64,000 nucleotides of DNA from Haplomitrium mnioides (GCA_049999725.1 JBNGIS010033960.1:21752-85751), one strand, 5' to 3'; numbered from the stretch's first letter, positions 21,900-35,295 are shown. Program-made: numbers and translations. The notes: generated from the letters alone by a model not told the origin.

Positions 21900-23720
21900 A
21901 TCACAATAGACATCCACTAGATCATCCATACTAACTCCCGAATCATGCAAGAGTTTAAGAAGCCATACCACCTCACATATAGCCATGGTTGCACTCTATA
22001 CTTAGCCTTTGTACCACAAAGTACAACCACTGGTTGCTTCTTGTTGTTCCACGCTATCTCTACGCGACCAAATGAAAACAAAATCCACTTGTGGACTTTT
22101 GATCACCTATGTTGCCTGCCTAAATTGCATATGTATTAACTAGAAACATGAAACTTCTTACCACTATCATAAAAAAACCAATATTGCAATGTGAATGTCA
22201 CATTTTGAAGGATACAGCTTTCCGTGGACTTTCGATAAACTGACTTACCAAGCCCACAACATAACTCCCTACAATTTGCTTGAAACATATAGGATCTTCA
22301 ACCAACAGTCCTTCTTGGCTGCTCAACTTAGTGTTCAGATCCAAAGAAGCTGTAATTGCCTTGCAACTTGTCATCCTATATTTTGAGAGCATGTGAAATG
22401 CATACTACCTTTGAATCATTGAGATACCCTTCTCTATTTTAATCACTTCAATGCCAAGAAAGTGTCTCAACTCTTCCAAATCCTTCATATAAAATTTCTA
22501 TTAAAACAATATTTACCTATATTATGTCTTGCATACTCTCTCTAGTCATAATAAGATCATCTACATAAATGAGTATAAGCATGATGCATTTCTTTGTCTT
22601 TTAGATGTCCAATTTGTAATCTGGATCAAAAACTTTGAACCTAATTGTCATAAGGTACTCTCATATCTTGTTGGACCATGCATATGGGTTTGCTTTTGTC
22701 TATACAATGACTTCTTCAACATGTACATATGAATAGGCTGGTCCAAATCAATAGTCTTGGTGGTTGAGCTATATAAACCTATTCTTCTCATTCCCCATGC
22801 AAAAAAAAAAAAAACATTTTTTTACATCCATTTGATGTAAAGACCATTGTTTTGTTGCAACCAATGCAATCACTATTCTCATAGCTATCATTCTTGCCAT
22901 TGGACTAAACATTTCTTTATAGTCTATGCCATGCGTTTGTGGATATATTTTGGTGACAAACCTTGCTTCAAATCTGTTTATGCTCCTTTCTTCATGTCTC
23001 TTTAGCTTGTACACCCACTTACATACAATAGCTTTCTTACCTCTTAGTAATATAACCAACTCCTATGTTTGGTTCTTATGAAGAGCATCCATCTCTTCTA
23101 CCATTGCAGACTTCTATCTGTCATTATTGACAGCATCACACAATGTGACATGTACTTTTTTATGATATCTTGCACTATATTTGCATGGTGGGATGCAAAT
23201 AATTTCTTATATATCAATCTATCAACATGGTATTCACCATTTCATTCATGCTTATAGGTATGCCTTGATGTATGTTGCCTTCTATTACCTTCCTTCAAAT
23301 AATAATTAATGAACTTTGTGGAGAAATATTCCCCACCTCTATCAAACCAAAGACATTTGATTGACTACCTTTTTCTAATTCTCAACCATTGCTAAAAAAT
23401 TCTTCAAGTGATCAAACACATCACTCTTTTTCTTCATGAAATATGCCTACATCTTCCATGAACAATCATCAATAAAGGTAATATAGTATGTGCATCGTCC
23501 AATAGATCGTATTTTTGTGGGCTCATATACATATGTGTGCATCAATTCAAGTGGCTTGCTTACCATATATGCATCATGAGGAAATAGCTTCCTAGCTTGC
23601 CTACCAAATCGGCAAGGCTCACATACCTTATGCATTTCTTCAACTTGAAACTTGGGCAACCCATTGAGTACCTTTGAACTCTGCATGCCTCTCAATATCT
23701 ATGTGCTAACATGTCTAGTA
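21900..23720 (-). pseudogene. copia C integrase, reverse transcriptase and RNase H fragments
   Basis: On the minus strand 23695-23447 carries GLPKFQVEEMHKVCEPCRFG and CTYYITFIDDCSWKM (GAG-pre-integrase and the start of the integrase core). 23059-22769 carries KKAIVCKWVYKLKRHEERSI, YPQTHGIDYKEMFSPMARM and WSLHQMDVKK (reverse transcriptase N-terminal half). 22392-22198 carries LDLNTKLSSQEG, the end of the domain. RNase H words (NNKKQPVVVL, DGLREF) lie at 22070-21840. Much of the integrase between about 23440 and 23060 is lost. Confidence 0.85.
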
Positions 23721-24099
23721 TGTTTGTGCCAAATGTCTATATCTAACACAACTCCTATACCATGTGCAAACATGGCTTCTGTCACTTCTAGCATGCTTGG
23801 ATCTAGTGTAAATATTATGCCACTTCTACTTTCTTTTGTGATGAGGTTATAATGTTTCTTGAATTCTCAATAAAAGCTTTGGTGAGATTAAGCCTCACTT
23901 GGATGTTCTGTTCAACACGCTATCAAACTAAAATAAAAAACTTCTGAATTCTAGAAACATGCATAACATCATACATGCACTTTGTTTTACCACTATCCAT
24001 CACAATAGATATTCTCCCAATCAACTAAATAGAATGAATAGTTGAATCTCTAGCTTCAATATTTCCATACGTACTCATATCTTTGGTTTTTATAAACCA

Positions 24100-25600
24100 C
24101 TCTCATTGATAGGTCATGTGATTTGAGCATGTAGAGTCCACAAACCACTTGTCTTCATTGTTATTTTTTCTCTTGCATAATAGATGAGTACACATGTCGC
24201 ATAACAGACAATGTCTTATTATTTGTCTTGTTAGAAACTACATAGTTTCCTTGCACTCTATTGTTTTGCATATCACTATGTTTCTTATAGCACTCCCTTG
24301 CCATGTTGCATAGCTTGCCACAATAAAAAAAAAAATCTGTGCTTGGATTTTGTTGTTGACCTCCACATCCTTTACTGCTTCCCTTGCCTCTAGATTGGCC
24401 TCTACTACATGAATGTCACTGTTGTTGCCATTGGTTTTACACATTGTTATTTGAGCGACCTCTTCTCAAACTGGCTCCTTCATAACCTTTGCATCAACCT
24501 CTACATCTGTCAGTGTACTAGACTTGCTCCTGGTTGTCTTGACTGCTTGATGCTCCTCCAATAATGTCAAGCTCTTGTGCAACAAGCATGAAGATAGGTT
24601 GGATAAATGACGTAACACCTTCCCTTGTTCTCATGGATGTCTTAAATTGTTTCCATTCTTTCCCAAACCATTCTGCCATCTTGCCACTATGGTAGTTTCT
24701 TTTACATCTTCTCTAACATACACCAGTTATTTAGTTAGTGACTTGATTTTCAAAACATAGGCATTGATATTGAGATTTTTTTTTCTATAGATTGAAAAAC
24801 CCTATTTGGAGTGTCAACTTCCTTGTATATGATAAAACTATGCATCTATCTTTCAAGATATCCCAAAGGTTCCTGGTTTGTTTTTGATGTTGACACATAC
24901 CCTAGCATCTAGTCATCTACATTGATGGTAAGCCAATACAATAGCTTATGCACCTTTTCAATGTAAGTCTTTAAAGCCTGCATTTTTGTAGTGGGTGGGG
25001 CTAGTCTTAATACATGTTCTGTTGCAACATCTCTGATGAAATCCCAAAATCCTTTGCCTTTGATGAAGTTTGTCATTCTCGCTTACCAAACATTCTAATT
25101 ATCTTCATTCACTTACAATATTAGAAATTCCATCTACCATTATGAAACCTGCAACCAATGTGTGTTTGAGAATGAAAATAGAAATCGTGCTTCCAACCCA
25201 AATTAAATCTAGTCACACATAGAATAAGTCTATGTTTGAAACAAAAGATCAAACAAAGTGCATAGAGTATAGATCTACACCTCGACACCTCCAAACCTTG
25301 AGAATTTTTGCTTCACCTCATGTGACCACCTTAGTGCAATCACAATATCAAAATTGTTGCTATGTGTAGAGACACAATAGAAATCGAACATGTTGAGAAA
25401 CATGAAAAATAAAAATGGAGCCTAATCCTTCCTTTTGTTTTACCTAAATTTTTGTTGGGGAGCTTTGCTTGCCTATTGCTTACTCACCAATCATCAATCA
25501 CACCAATTTTTGTTTTTGTTTGAGAGATTCGATCATTTGCTTTTCACATATTGACTTTCAATCACCTTAAACTTTGGTTGCTAGTGAATATACAATTTTC
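24100..25600 (-). pseudogene. copia C Gag region, decayed
   Basis: On the minus strand a degenerate zinc knuckle FYCGKLCNMARECYK (about 24320-24275) is visible. The first Cys is lost and His is changed to Asn compared with the CX2CX4HX4C knuckle of copia Gag. Upstream coding traces of Gag lie between 24600 and 25100 but are heavily broken. Confidence 0.65.
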
Positions 25601-25630
25601 ATTCACTTCTCTACATGGTTGCCTTCGCTC

Positions 25631-25647
25631 ATCAGGCTTTGGTACCA
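25631..25647 (-). promoter_or_regulatory. primer-binding site of copia C
   Basis: TGGTACCAAAGCCTGAT directly follows the LTR end TAACA on the minus strand. It resembles the initiator tRNA-Met site TGGTATCAGAGC used by most copia elements. Confidence 0.8.
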
Positions 25648-26009
25648 TGTTAGAAATCTTTGTGGAGACAATTTTAAGAATAAATCTTCTTGAAGACAAT
25701 CAGAGAGAGGGATTAAGGTAGAATAAATTCTATTTTTTTTAATGTATATCAATACTTGAACAATAGACTTTCAAAGAGAAAGAGGCTAGCAACTCTTCGA
25801 TCCTCTTTTTTCTTTCTCTTTGAAAAATGACTTAGTCATACTATACGAATACAAAGAGATATACCTTTACTTCGTATACATATACACACATATATAAGCT
25901 ACTACTCAACATATGTTGGTACATTATATACCACATGACTAGATAACCATATCACCTTGGTATAACATCTGTAAAACAAATAGTAGAGCTTGAAATTCAA
26001 GTCTCATTA
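25648..26009 (-). repeat. 5' LTR of copia C
   Basis: The right end is placed by alignment to the 3' LTR remnant; the left end by TAACA next to the primer-binding site. The region contains tatatatgtgtgtatatg (about 25895) as a possible promoter TATA region. Length is about 362 bp. Confidence 0.7.
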
Positions 26010-26796
26010 AAAATATGATACAAGGTTAAAAAAAAAGTATGAGCAATTACTTCTAATTAAGAACACATGTTCACCTCTAGAAACATTTGAGAAAGGTAGA
26101 GTTCTCTTTCTATAGCTACTTGCAACTAGGTGTACTACCTCAGCATCTACACGCACTATCTAATGAGGCTTTATAACATAAAAAATTGGTTCATTCCTCT
26201 CAATTGAATGCTCAACAAATGTACTCACTAATTACTTAATGTCCAAAAGACTTTTTTTTCCAACTTTTTGAATCTAGCATCCTCGATGTAGCAAATGTCT
26301 TGAGATTTTGGTGTCTACACCTCAAATTAGAAATAGAGTACAACATTGCTAGCTTGAGACAAAGTTTTAAGCTCTTCAAATGAGGAGGTCTCATGAATTC
26401 CCGATAGAAGATCGACATCAATCTTTTTGTTGAGTTCCTACCACCTTTAGGAAGTAACAAGAAAACTCATACCAAAATGATGCCCAACACTCTATCAAGA
26501 ATCCAAACTAGTCTCAAAATCTACTAACTCTCAAAAAAAAAAAGAAATGTCTCTACTGTCTATAGGCATAACCTCTACATCACAACATAGAAGCCATTCA
26601 ATATCAGTATTGTATTTAATTAATCAAGAGAAAACAACAAAGCACGCCACACATTGAGTCATTGATAATACTTATAGTTGCAAAGCATGAAATCACCTAC
26701 CTAAAATTATCATTCCTTGCAATATCCTCTCAAACACCTCCACTAACTTCAGCGCACACAACAAAGATAAATCATAATCATCCAAGATTAGAGCAT

Positions 26797-26797
<1 letters not shown>
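26010..26797. other. unassigned DNA
   Basis: One minus-strand open piece (26460-26236, with PHLKSLKLCLKLAMLYSIS) is not recognised. Nothing else is seen. Confidence 0.35.
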
Positions 26798-26839
<42 letters not shown>

Positions 26840-26964
26840 NNNNNNNNNNNNNNNNNNNNNNNNNNNNNNNNNNNNNNNNNNNNNNNNNNNNNNNNNNNNN
26901 NNNNNNNNNNNNNNNNNNNNNNNNNNNNNNNNNNNNNNNTATATATATATATATATATATATAT
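26798..26964. repeat. (AT)n microsatellite containing a 100 N assembly gap
   Basis: Alternating TA runs at 26798-26839 and 26940-26964 flank exactly 100 N (26840-26939). The true array length is unknown. Open frames across it are artefacts. Confidence 0.95.
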
Positions 26965-28449
26965 AAAAAGAAATAAGTGATACATGGTACTCTCATTCAT
27001 ACAATATGCCATTGGTTGGGTTTTTGTACCACTAGATTAGTCCAACTTTACTAGAAGAAGAAGCACAATAGACCCCACTAGCATTACTTGTGTCGTTTTT
27101 ATGGCTCTCAACCATAGCTATAATCACTAGAGAAGATATAGTTAGAGAAAAAGTCGGCTAGAGTACTCCGTACTATGTTGTTTTGTGGAAGTTGGGATAG
27201 ACTTCACCTTCTTTGTAGTGGTTTCACCTTACCATCATCAGCAATTCAAGAACTATTTCTGATTTTTACAAAGGGTTTCCCATTGAACATGCTGCAAAAG
27301 TAAAGTTGATCACTAAAAACAAACAACATCCTACATGACACAACACATAATAATGCATTGCTTTAAATGACCCAAAACGGTGGTGACGTAAGACAAATGA
27401 TCTAGAAATGACTATCCAAAATGACCGATTGTCTAAAATAATTATTTTAATGTTTTGGATCATTTCAACCATTTGATCAAAATGACACAACAATCCAAAA
27501 TAACCTATATATACCACACAACCATTTTGGACAAAAATCAGAAATGACCGCAAGGAGCATTACTAAGATATATCATCATTTTGATATAATAGTCATTCTT
27601 TGTATAGCAAAGATGTATTGTTGTTTCTCTGTATTAGCATTTTGTTTAGTCATTTGTGTCAATAATGATAAATGACAAAAATTTTGTTTTGTTACTAGCA
27701 AGTCAAACAATGAAAATGCTTGAGCTACTTAATATCTTATCGAAATTTGTGCTTGTGATGAAGGTTCTCGAGTCAAAGGTGCTTGAGCCACTGTCATATC
27801 AAAATTTTTGCTGGTGGGTATTCTTTGCTCTCACTTGTTGGTGGCCGTTAAATCCATTATGGCAAAAGCTTTGAAATAATTGGAAGTCAATCTTCCCATC
27901 TAAATCTACCTATTTCTTTGATGAGAAATGATCTTTCAAGTAATTCAATTAGGCTCCAACAATTTCTTTTGGCTCAAGCGTAAGTTTTAACTAGGTGTTA
28001 TTTGGTTTAGCATTCTTTGGCTCTAGATCAAGGCTCCGCCAAAGCAATATTCAGCCTTGGGAAGAATAATTTCCATGATGTAATTGATTGAGCTCCATAC
28101 TTTGTTTGAAATGTGTGGTTTGTTTCTTGTACAACAATTGCTTGCTACGAGCAGAACACCACCAAGTTAAAGGAATGAAAAAACAAGATTAAGTTTGATA
28201 TTATTGTTTGCAGTGGATTCTACTTTAGAATGGAAGATTCATTTATGACAATTTAGCTGACATGGATGATAGAGTTATGATTTCAGGTTGTTTCTTGTCT
28301 TTGAAACTTTAGATCAAACATGAGAATTAGTTGTAATTCTTGTATGATTAAAGCTATAGATCAAATCCATTTGTCTCCCAACATGTTTAATTAAGAAGTT
28401 GCAAGATTGGATTCTTCACATCTTGATTTTGTAGTCCTCTTTGTCTAAT
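26965..28449. other. unassigned DNA
   Basis: No coding sequence was recognised. Words such as ccaaaatgacc and aaatgaccc recur at 27365-27555 in both orientations, which could be subterminal repeats of a DNA element, but no transposase was seen. Confidence 0.35.
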
Positions 28450-29107
28450 TGATTGATGTTTCTTTTTCTATTCACTTCTCTTCTTTTTGCTCCAATGCTA
28501 TTGGTCTCAATATCATTGATAGGCTTGTACCGCCTAACAAACAAAGTGGCAAATGAGGGCATACAATTACCAAGTCATACTTTGTTGCAGGAGGATGTGG
28601 TTTTGCTCTCATGAAGCGCTTTGCAATTATCAATGTTCTTCTCAAAGCAAACGATGATATGGAAAAGCTCTCTGTATTGTTGAGGAATTCAAAGGTGTTT
28701 GATTTTCTTATGTACCCAATTGTTGTAGACAATAGAAGAAAGAGCATGTTCCAAACTTTAGCTGTAGATAGAAAGTTTCACAAAAATACTCTAATGTTTT
28801 GCTACGTCTCGGTGGATAAGAAGCTAACCAATTTGATCAAGTATGTTTTCAAAGAGCTTGGCAGGATTTTCAACGCATTGACTGATGCACATGTAGCTAT
28901 GGTTGTTTTTGCTATAAGGATCAAGAGATCTCATGTAGCTTTGATAGCTGAAAAGCTTCAGAAATGTTTTTGATCCCACACTATTTGTCGGGTTTGTAAT
29001 CATGTATGGAAAGTACAGCTCTCAATTCATAGACATGAGCATCAAGAGTCAATTGGATTGATTGGAAGCACAATTTAGCTATGCAAAAAAAGTAGTTGCA
29101 TTCTAAA
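28450..29107 (+). pseudogene. atpD: chloroplast ATP synthase delta chain pseudogene fragment
   Basis: The delta chain of CF1 links the catalytic head to the stator stalk in thylakoids. The open piece (28611-28973) has DDMEKLSVLLRNSKVFDFLM and YPIVVDNRRKSM, then FHKNTLMFCYVSVDKKLTNL, FNALTDAHVAMVVFAIRIKR and SHVALIAEKLQK. This is the delta/OSCP pattern (NTL.F...L.DKKR, LTD..VA.V.SA.K....HLA.IA..LQ). After a stop and loss of about twelve residues, 28975-29107 continues as DPTLFVGFVIMYGKYSSQFI, DMSIKSQLD (stop), LEAQFSYAKKVVAF. The ending matches the plastid form. The transit peptide and N-terminus are not clear. No intron is seen within it, so it may be a retrocopy or a decayed fragment of an intronless gene. 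Confidence 0.8.
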
Positions 29108-31059
29108 CCCTTTGAAGCTTTGTGATTGTATGTATTAGCCTGATAATAACACATCAACTCTTTCATCTTCATTATTGCATTAAAGAATTTCTTGGGTGCA
29201 TTTTATAATTCAATTTTCTCATGCAATGGGTATGTGCGGGCATTTTGAATACCATTTTTAGATTTTTTTTAAAAAGTTTGGTCACTTGTTTAAGCCTTTT
29301 TAAGAGGTACTTGGTAATGTTCTAGCTAATTAAAAGCTTTATAGCATGACACTACCGTGAGTATCCTTAGTTGATAACAAAGACCAAAGACAAGATTAGC
29401 TTAAATGTCTAAGGGAAGAAATCCAATAGTAGTATTAGGCTTTTATTTTTGCAAAAGATTGGCCAAACAATGGCTTGTAGGTTTAGAGAGCATTTTTTAT
29501 GAGAGCTAATACTTTCTAGGTTTTCATCAACACATGAGTATAAGGGAAATGGTCAAAGGCTAATTGATGCTCTTTAGGTTTCCACTGATATATGAGTACA
29601 TAGGAAATGGTGTGAGGCTCTTTAGAGTTCCATTGAGAGAGCAAAATCTGGTCAAGTGATTTCAAGAATGTTCAATCAAAAGTGTAGAATTTGATGAGGT
29701 GGTTTCAAGAATGTGATCTTTGATATACATCTTTTGTTAAGATTGGTCTTTGCATGAGCTTTGATTCAATCATTGCCTATGGTGAGTTGAGAGCCAAGGT
29801 TTAAGGAGGCTATTAGCCATCGAGCTTGCTTTTGAGGAGGTACTCTAGGGTTAGATGGAGTATCTTTTAAGGAGCTTTTGGTAGCACAAAGGAGTGATAG
29901 ATATGTGATGTGACAAGGTAGAGCCCATAAACTTGTTATATAGAGAGTGCAAGCACAAGATATGTTAAGAATAGAAATGAAAGATAGACCCAATGTTGTA
30001 GCAAAGGTCCTAGTCCCCCATGAGCATTTTTTCCACCTTCAATGAGAACCCATCTTTTGTTTATTGGTAGGAAAGCCCATATTTATAAAGACCACACTAA
30101 ATCTCACTTTGAGCTCATCTTATTAAGTTTGCATTTTTGTGAGCCTTTCTATATGTTGAGCTTTGGATCCTCTTTTTGCAGTATTGGTATTGTGCTTGGT
30201 TATTTTTGTGCAAGCCTTCAACAAATAGTTTGGTCAAAAAACCCTAGCCAAAAGGTCAAGTTGATGGGCATGGTGGCCATGAAGTGTAGAAATCTTCACC
30301 TTTTGACTCCATTGTTTAACTTGCAATGATTTGTTCAACTCATGCAAGTTGCTTTCTTTTAAAAGTAAGAACATCCTTGTTGTTTTCTTTTGTGAGCATT
30401 CCTTCCAATATCCTAATATCTTATTTATTGTGTGTGTTTGGCTTTGTAGGGTTTTCTACATCAACTCTTCTAGAGATACTAATTTTTTTCTTTTCAACAA
30501 TTACTTCAACAATAAGAAAAAAACAGTAAGTAGGGTCAAAGTATGAAAAAATTAAGTTTAAAACTTCAAATGAGTTTGTTGAAGACCTCTTTTATAATTG
30601 GTAAGAGGCTCCATATTTGTGAATTAGCTTGATTGGTTCTTGCAAGGCTCTAGTGCGGTAGTTTTGTTTCCATACTCTCACTCTAGGCTTATTTCGATTT
30701 CAAGCATAAGGTGGATTCTAGGTTTAATGTATATCATATGAAGAGATAAGAGGGTCCAATGGCAAAAAAATATGCACCAAGTTTTTTCAAAAGAGATTAC
30801 ATTGACTAATGAACCTTTAACCTTGCATGACAATTAGTATGCCCAAATTGTAAGTGCTCATGGTGCAATAGAGTGTCATGTACCATTTTAGTTTGAGTTT
30901 TCTTGTTACTTCCAAAAAGAAGCATAAATTGAGTATGAAGATTGATCATACCTGCTATGAGAAATGAACGATTTAGAAAAATGTCAAGGCTACCACATTG
31001 ATTTACTCACTTTATGCAAGCTTATATGTTAAGCTTTATGACTGATATGTGAGTAGAAA
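29108..31059. other. unassigned DNA
   Basis: No protein family was recognised in the short open pieces at 30042-30546. A small duplication of about 55 bp (gagtataagggaaatgg / gagtacataggaaatgg) occurs at 29535-29630. Confidence 0.35.
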
Positions 31060-31760
31060 GTTGTGTTTTAAGACATGTCTATTTCTTCTAACTAAAAGTA
31101 AAGTTTACCTTTTACTATTTTAGTTAGAGATGTTATTATTAAACTTTCTTAGCTCACATTCTTCTAGTTATAATTATTAAGTTATGTTTTAGAGTCTATC
31201 TATTTCTCACAATTAAGAGTTATTTTTAGCTTTTAATGTTTTAGCAAAGTTGTCATTTCTCACGCTTTCTCATATCATATTCTTCCATCCATGCATGTTG
31301 TTTGTTTGACAAGTTGAAGTCTATCATTTGCTCTTTGAGAGAGTCATTCAAATGTTAGACATTTGATTGTAAGATATGTTTTAGGGTCTATCTTTTTTTT
31401 TGACAGTCAAGAGTTACATTTAGATTTCAATGTTTTAGTTAAGGTTGTACTTTCTTAAGCTTTCTCATATAACATTCTTTGACTTATGCATGTTTTTTGT
31501 TTGACAAGTTGAAGTCTATCATTTTCTCTTTTAGGGAGTCATTAAAATGTTAGGCATGTGATTAGTAAGCTACATTTTAGGGTTTATCTTTTTTTTGACA
31601 ATTAAGAGGCATATTTAGCTTTTAATGCTTTATCTAGAGCTGTCTTTTCTCAAGCTTTCTCATATCACATTCTTCCAATCATGCATGCTCTTTGTTTTTA
31701 CAAGTTGAAGTCAATTATTTTCTCTTTGAGGGAGTTATTTCAATGTTAGAGTTTTCTTTA
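31060..31760. repeat. tandem array, unit about 190 bp, near four copies
   Basis: Unit starts are recognised by tatgttttagggtctatct at about 31183, 31375 and 31571, with a more diverged first unit near 31060. Each unit contains agcttttaatgttttag, ctttctcatatcacattctt, atgcatgttgtttgtttgac and aagttgaagtctatcat. Periods are about 192 and 196 bp. Confidence 0.85.
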
Positions 31761-32912
31761 GAAGTCCAAATTTATGGCTTTTACTATTTTAGACAAGGTT
31801 GTCCTTTCTAATTTCTCAAGGCTGGTCTGGGTCTTTTTCTATTCTGTTCTCTACGGCTGAGATGTGAAATAGACAAATGGCTCAAGATTGACAACAAAGT
31901 ACGACATGAGAAGTTGTTGTACCAATAGTGCAACCTATAAGTCACAGAATATGAACACCACATCATCTTCTCTTACCCCAAGGACTATGAAATACAAGGA
32001 AGGTATCATAGGGTATTTGTAGAACAAAATGAGATAGTTCAATAAATTTTCGAACACCATGATCAATTGTGGCTGACACTCTTCTTTCGGGGACTCATGC
32101 TACCTAGATTTAAGAAAAAAAAAACTTAGACAAAGAGATTAGAGAGGAGAGAGTGAGCATGTAACTCACAAGCAAACTTGCCTCCAATTTTTAGCTTTGC
32201 AGTTTTTGGCTTACTTCTTTAGTTTTTTTGCACTTTGACTAATGGTGGTCTTAGAGCTCGCTCTGAACTTTAAATCAAATTCTATTATATTGTTCTTGAT
32301 TGTGATTATATATGGAGCTCTCTCAATACTTGTAAAGGTACATAGAGCTTTCGTGTTGAATTTAAGTGCGATGTTCCTAGACTGATTAATAGCTTGTCAT
32401 TGCGATGAAACAAGTATCTTTAGAGTTTTTCCTATCATTTTGTTGACTATATGCTGCATTTGTATTTAGTCAAAAATTCAAGAGTTGATACTTGTTTGAA
32501 CAACCGTATGTGTTCAGTTATTATTTTCTTTATATTTTTCATCTGATTGTTTGTACTGGTAGTATGGATGCTTCGTCAACTTCTGTATGTCATAGTAGGT
32601 TAGGTAGAAGACCCAAGCTAGAACTATACCATCCAACTAAGATACAACAACATGATGATCGATTATAGGATCGAAAAAAAAAAAACTATGATGAGATAGA
32701 AGACCATAGCATGTAGTGCCCATGTATGGAATGCAAAGGGATTTACAAAATTGGTTGAAAGACTGCCTTTAAATGCCTTGCAAAACATGATTATTACCCT
32801 ATGTGATGAGTGTGGGTTGGAGATGCACAAGACTCTAATGACCAGGAGTGGGCTTTAGAAAATAAGAGCCACTATGGCCTTGGCGCATTGAGAAACACAA
32901 GCCTAAAAAAAA
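31761..32912. other. unassigned DNA upstream of copia B
   Basis: No coding sequence or repeat was recognised. Confidence 0.35.
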
Positions 32913-33145
32913 TATTGAGGTTACGAGCTCATATAAGCTGTCATGCTTATCTGGCAGCCTCTTTAGTCTAAATTAGGGTTACGGTTATTTTCCTATTGTA
33001 GGCTAGGGTATATAGGGGCAAATTTGGATGTGCTTATCAACACTTCTCTCCCTTGTAAAATTATGGCACAATTGTGTCTTATGAGTGAAGAAAGCATTCC
33101 TGAACATTTTTTGTATAGTGTGATTTTGAGGGCAGTGTTTTAACA
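32913..33145 (+). repeat. 5' LTR of copia B
   Basis: It starts TATTGAGGTTACGAGCTC and ends GTTTTAACA directly before the primer-binding site. It contains gtaggctagggtatatagg, shared with the 3' LTR. Confidence 0.9.
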
Positions 33146-33163
33146 TGGTATTAGAGTAGGTTC
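33146..33163 (+). promoter_or_regulatory. primer-binding site of copia B
   Basis: TGGTATTAGAGTAGGTTC follows the LTR directly and resembles the initiator tRNA-Met complement TGGTATCAGAGC. Confidence 0.85.
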
Positions 33164-34049
33164 AAGAAAAGGAGTGACATTATATAGCACAAAAATCGAG
33201 GGAAACAAAATGAATGTGGATTTTGTTGCTCCATTGAAGAGCTTTGTGGTTGTGAAAGAAAAAAATTGCAAGTGTGAGCAGAGCAGACACAAGAAGGAGA
33301 ACAACAATTCTTGCTGAAGAAGAATCAAAGAGAGGAAATTGTAGGGTTACTGAAGACAAATCAAAGAAGGTAGAAAGTGTATGTTGTTGAAGAAGAAATC
33401 AAAGCAAAATCAAAGAGAAATTGAAGCATAGTTAAAAGCAAAATCGAAGGTGAATCAAAGAGAGGGATCAAATGAGACTCGAAGCAGAATCAAAGAAGCA
33501 CATGGGCTAAATTTTCATCCCTGCATGTTCATGACCTTGGTAATTCATGTATGTATTTTCAGCCTAGCACACGAATATCTTCTATGGTGTATCACGATTA
33601 TGACTATAGGGACTCGCGACTCTGATTTTTCCAGCTTCTTTGACATACATTTCATCAGCAAGCAGTGCCATTTCTTCAATGTTTTATAGATGTGGCTATG
33701 TTTCTATCTAGATTCATATGATTTGCACCTATTATCGTGCAACCTACAACATTGACAAATGAAGATGTAGCAATTTTCCTCTTGCAAACCACACGTTGAG
33801 CATTCAGAGAATCATTCTTTGCATATAGCAGATGTTAGTGTTTCACTTTCCTCTGCATGTATTGGTTTTGAAACTAGTCAGAAGAGGTAACACAAATGCT
33901 GAATGCTTGAATCCCTTGAGGTAGTGAGTTTTGTACTCCAATTGGTTTTTTTCTGTTCAATAGAGAATCTATCCATGAGTAGAGAGTGGCAGTCTATTTT
34001 ATGAGTATAGTTTTGTTGTGCTTGCAAGCCCACTTGATTCACATGATTC
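33164..34049 (+). other. leader and start of Gag in copia B, decayed
   Basis: A short coding start MNVDFVAPLKSFVVVKEKN lies at 33211 and stops at about 33316. It is followed by purine-rich degenerate sequence (caaagagagg and related words) and about 500 bp with no recognisable coding. Confidence 0.45.
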
Positions 34050-34900
34050 AAGTGGTAGCTAGGATTTCTCATATTGTTAGTGAGAAATTGACTAAGAACA
34101 ACTACAATATTTGGTCTACGAGAATGACCAATTTTATTAAAGGCAGAGGATTTTGGGACTTCATCGCACATGATGAAGTAGAGCATGTGTTAGGACCAAC
34201 CCCATCTAGTGAAGAAATAGAGGCTTTCAAGACCCACATGGAGAAAGTCCACAAACTACTAAGTTGGCTCACCATTAGTGTCAATGACAAAATAATAGGA
34301 TATGTATCAGCATCAAAGACACCCAAAGAAGCTTGGGATATCATGAAAGAGAGATATGTAGTCACGTCAAATGCAAGGAAGCTGAAACTATAGATGGAGT
34401 TTTTCAATATGCAGAAAGAGAACTAAATATAAATGCTTTTAGACTTGAAGATAAAATCGATATCTAAAAAGTTGACAAATGTAGGAGAAGATGTGAAGGA
34501 GAGCATTATGGTGGCAGTTTGTCTAAATGGTTTGGGTAAAGAGTGGAAACAATTCAAAACATCGATGAGAATGAAGGAAGGAACCACATCCTTCTCAGAA
34601 CTCATCGCAATGTTAGTTGCAAAAGAACTTTGAGTAGTTAAGGCAATCAATAGCAAGCCTTCTACTCTAGCATAGGTAGAGGTAGAGGCAAGAGTTATAG
34701 AAGGAGCAACTATGGAAGAGGTCTCTCAAGCGACAATACACAAAACCAATAATCACAATCAAATCAATATGGTGACAAAGCTGTCAAAGTCACGGAGAAT
34801 AACCAAGGATGGAGAAGCCAGCAACATGATTCAAGGATAGACTGCTTTTATTGTGGAAAACTAGGTCATATAGCAAAGTACTCTTACCAAAAAATGCCAT
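34050..34900 (+). pseudogene. copia B Gag with zinc knuckle, broken
   Basis: VSEKLTKNNYNIWSTRMTNF (about 34076), GRGFWDFIAHDE and TPKEAWDIMKERYV are the N-terminal Gag blocks of plant copia elements. 34433-34633 continues with LTNVGEDVKESIMVAVCLNG and LGKEWKQFKTSM. A knuckle CFYCGKLGHIAKYS at 34843-34884 keeps C, C and H but has the last Cys changed to Ser. Stops at 34393 and 34631 separate the pieces. Confidence 0.85.
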
Positions 34901-35295
34901 GAGAAACAACATAGTGCAAAGAAACTATGCACGTTTCAACAAGACAAACAATGAGATTTTGTTTTTCATGTTTTCATAGGTAATTCTCTATTGCGCACGG
35001 AAAATAGAGTGGCTATGAAGACAAGTGGGTTGTCAATTTCTCATGCTCAAACGACATGACATGCCACAAAGAATGGTTTAATGAGACTAGAAATTTGAGT
35101 ACATTTGGACACATTTAGACATGTGACTCAAATATGCATCCTATTCAGCATATTAAAAGTATGCCTATTGTATTGGAGATCAGAAAAACAAAATGCACAT
35201 CTAATGTTATGCATGTTCTAAGGATTCAAAAAAACATGATTTCATTTGGGCACTATGTAGAGTAGAGTATGTAGGTCAGCTTTAATCCCATTGAT

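Larger units (their letters stand above)
20455..26009 (-). mobile_element. Ty1/copia element C, decayed, minus strand
   Basis: Read right to left this is a copia element: 5' LTR (26009-25648), primer-binding site (25647-25631), Gag, GAG-pre-integrase and integrase, reverse transcriptase, RNase H, polypurine tract and a truncated 3' LTR (20511-20455). All coding parts are interrupted. Between RNase H and the polypurine tract about 1.2 kb of foreign LTR-like DNA is present (20690-21880). Confidence 0.88.

Noticed and set aside
26662-27012. Open frames across 26788-27012
   Set aside because: They are alternating Ile-Tyr translations of an (AT)n microsatellite and the N gap.
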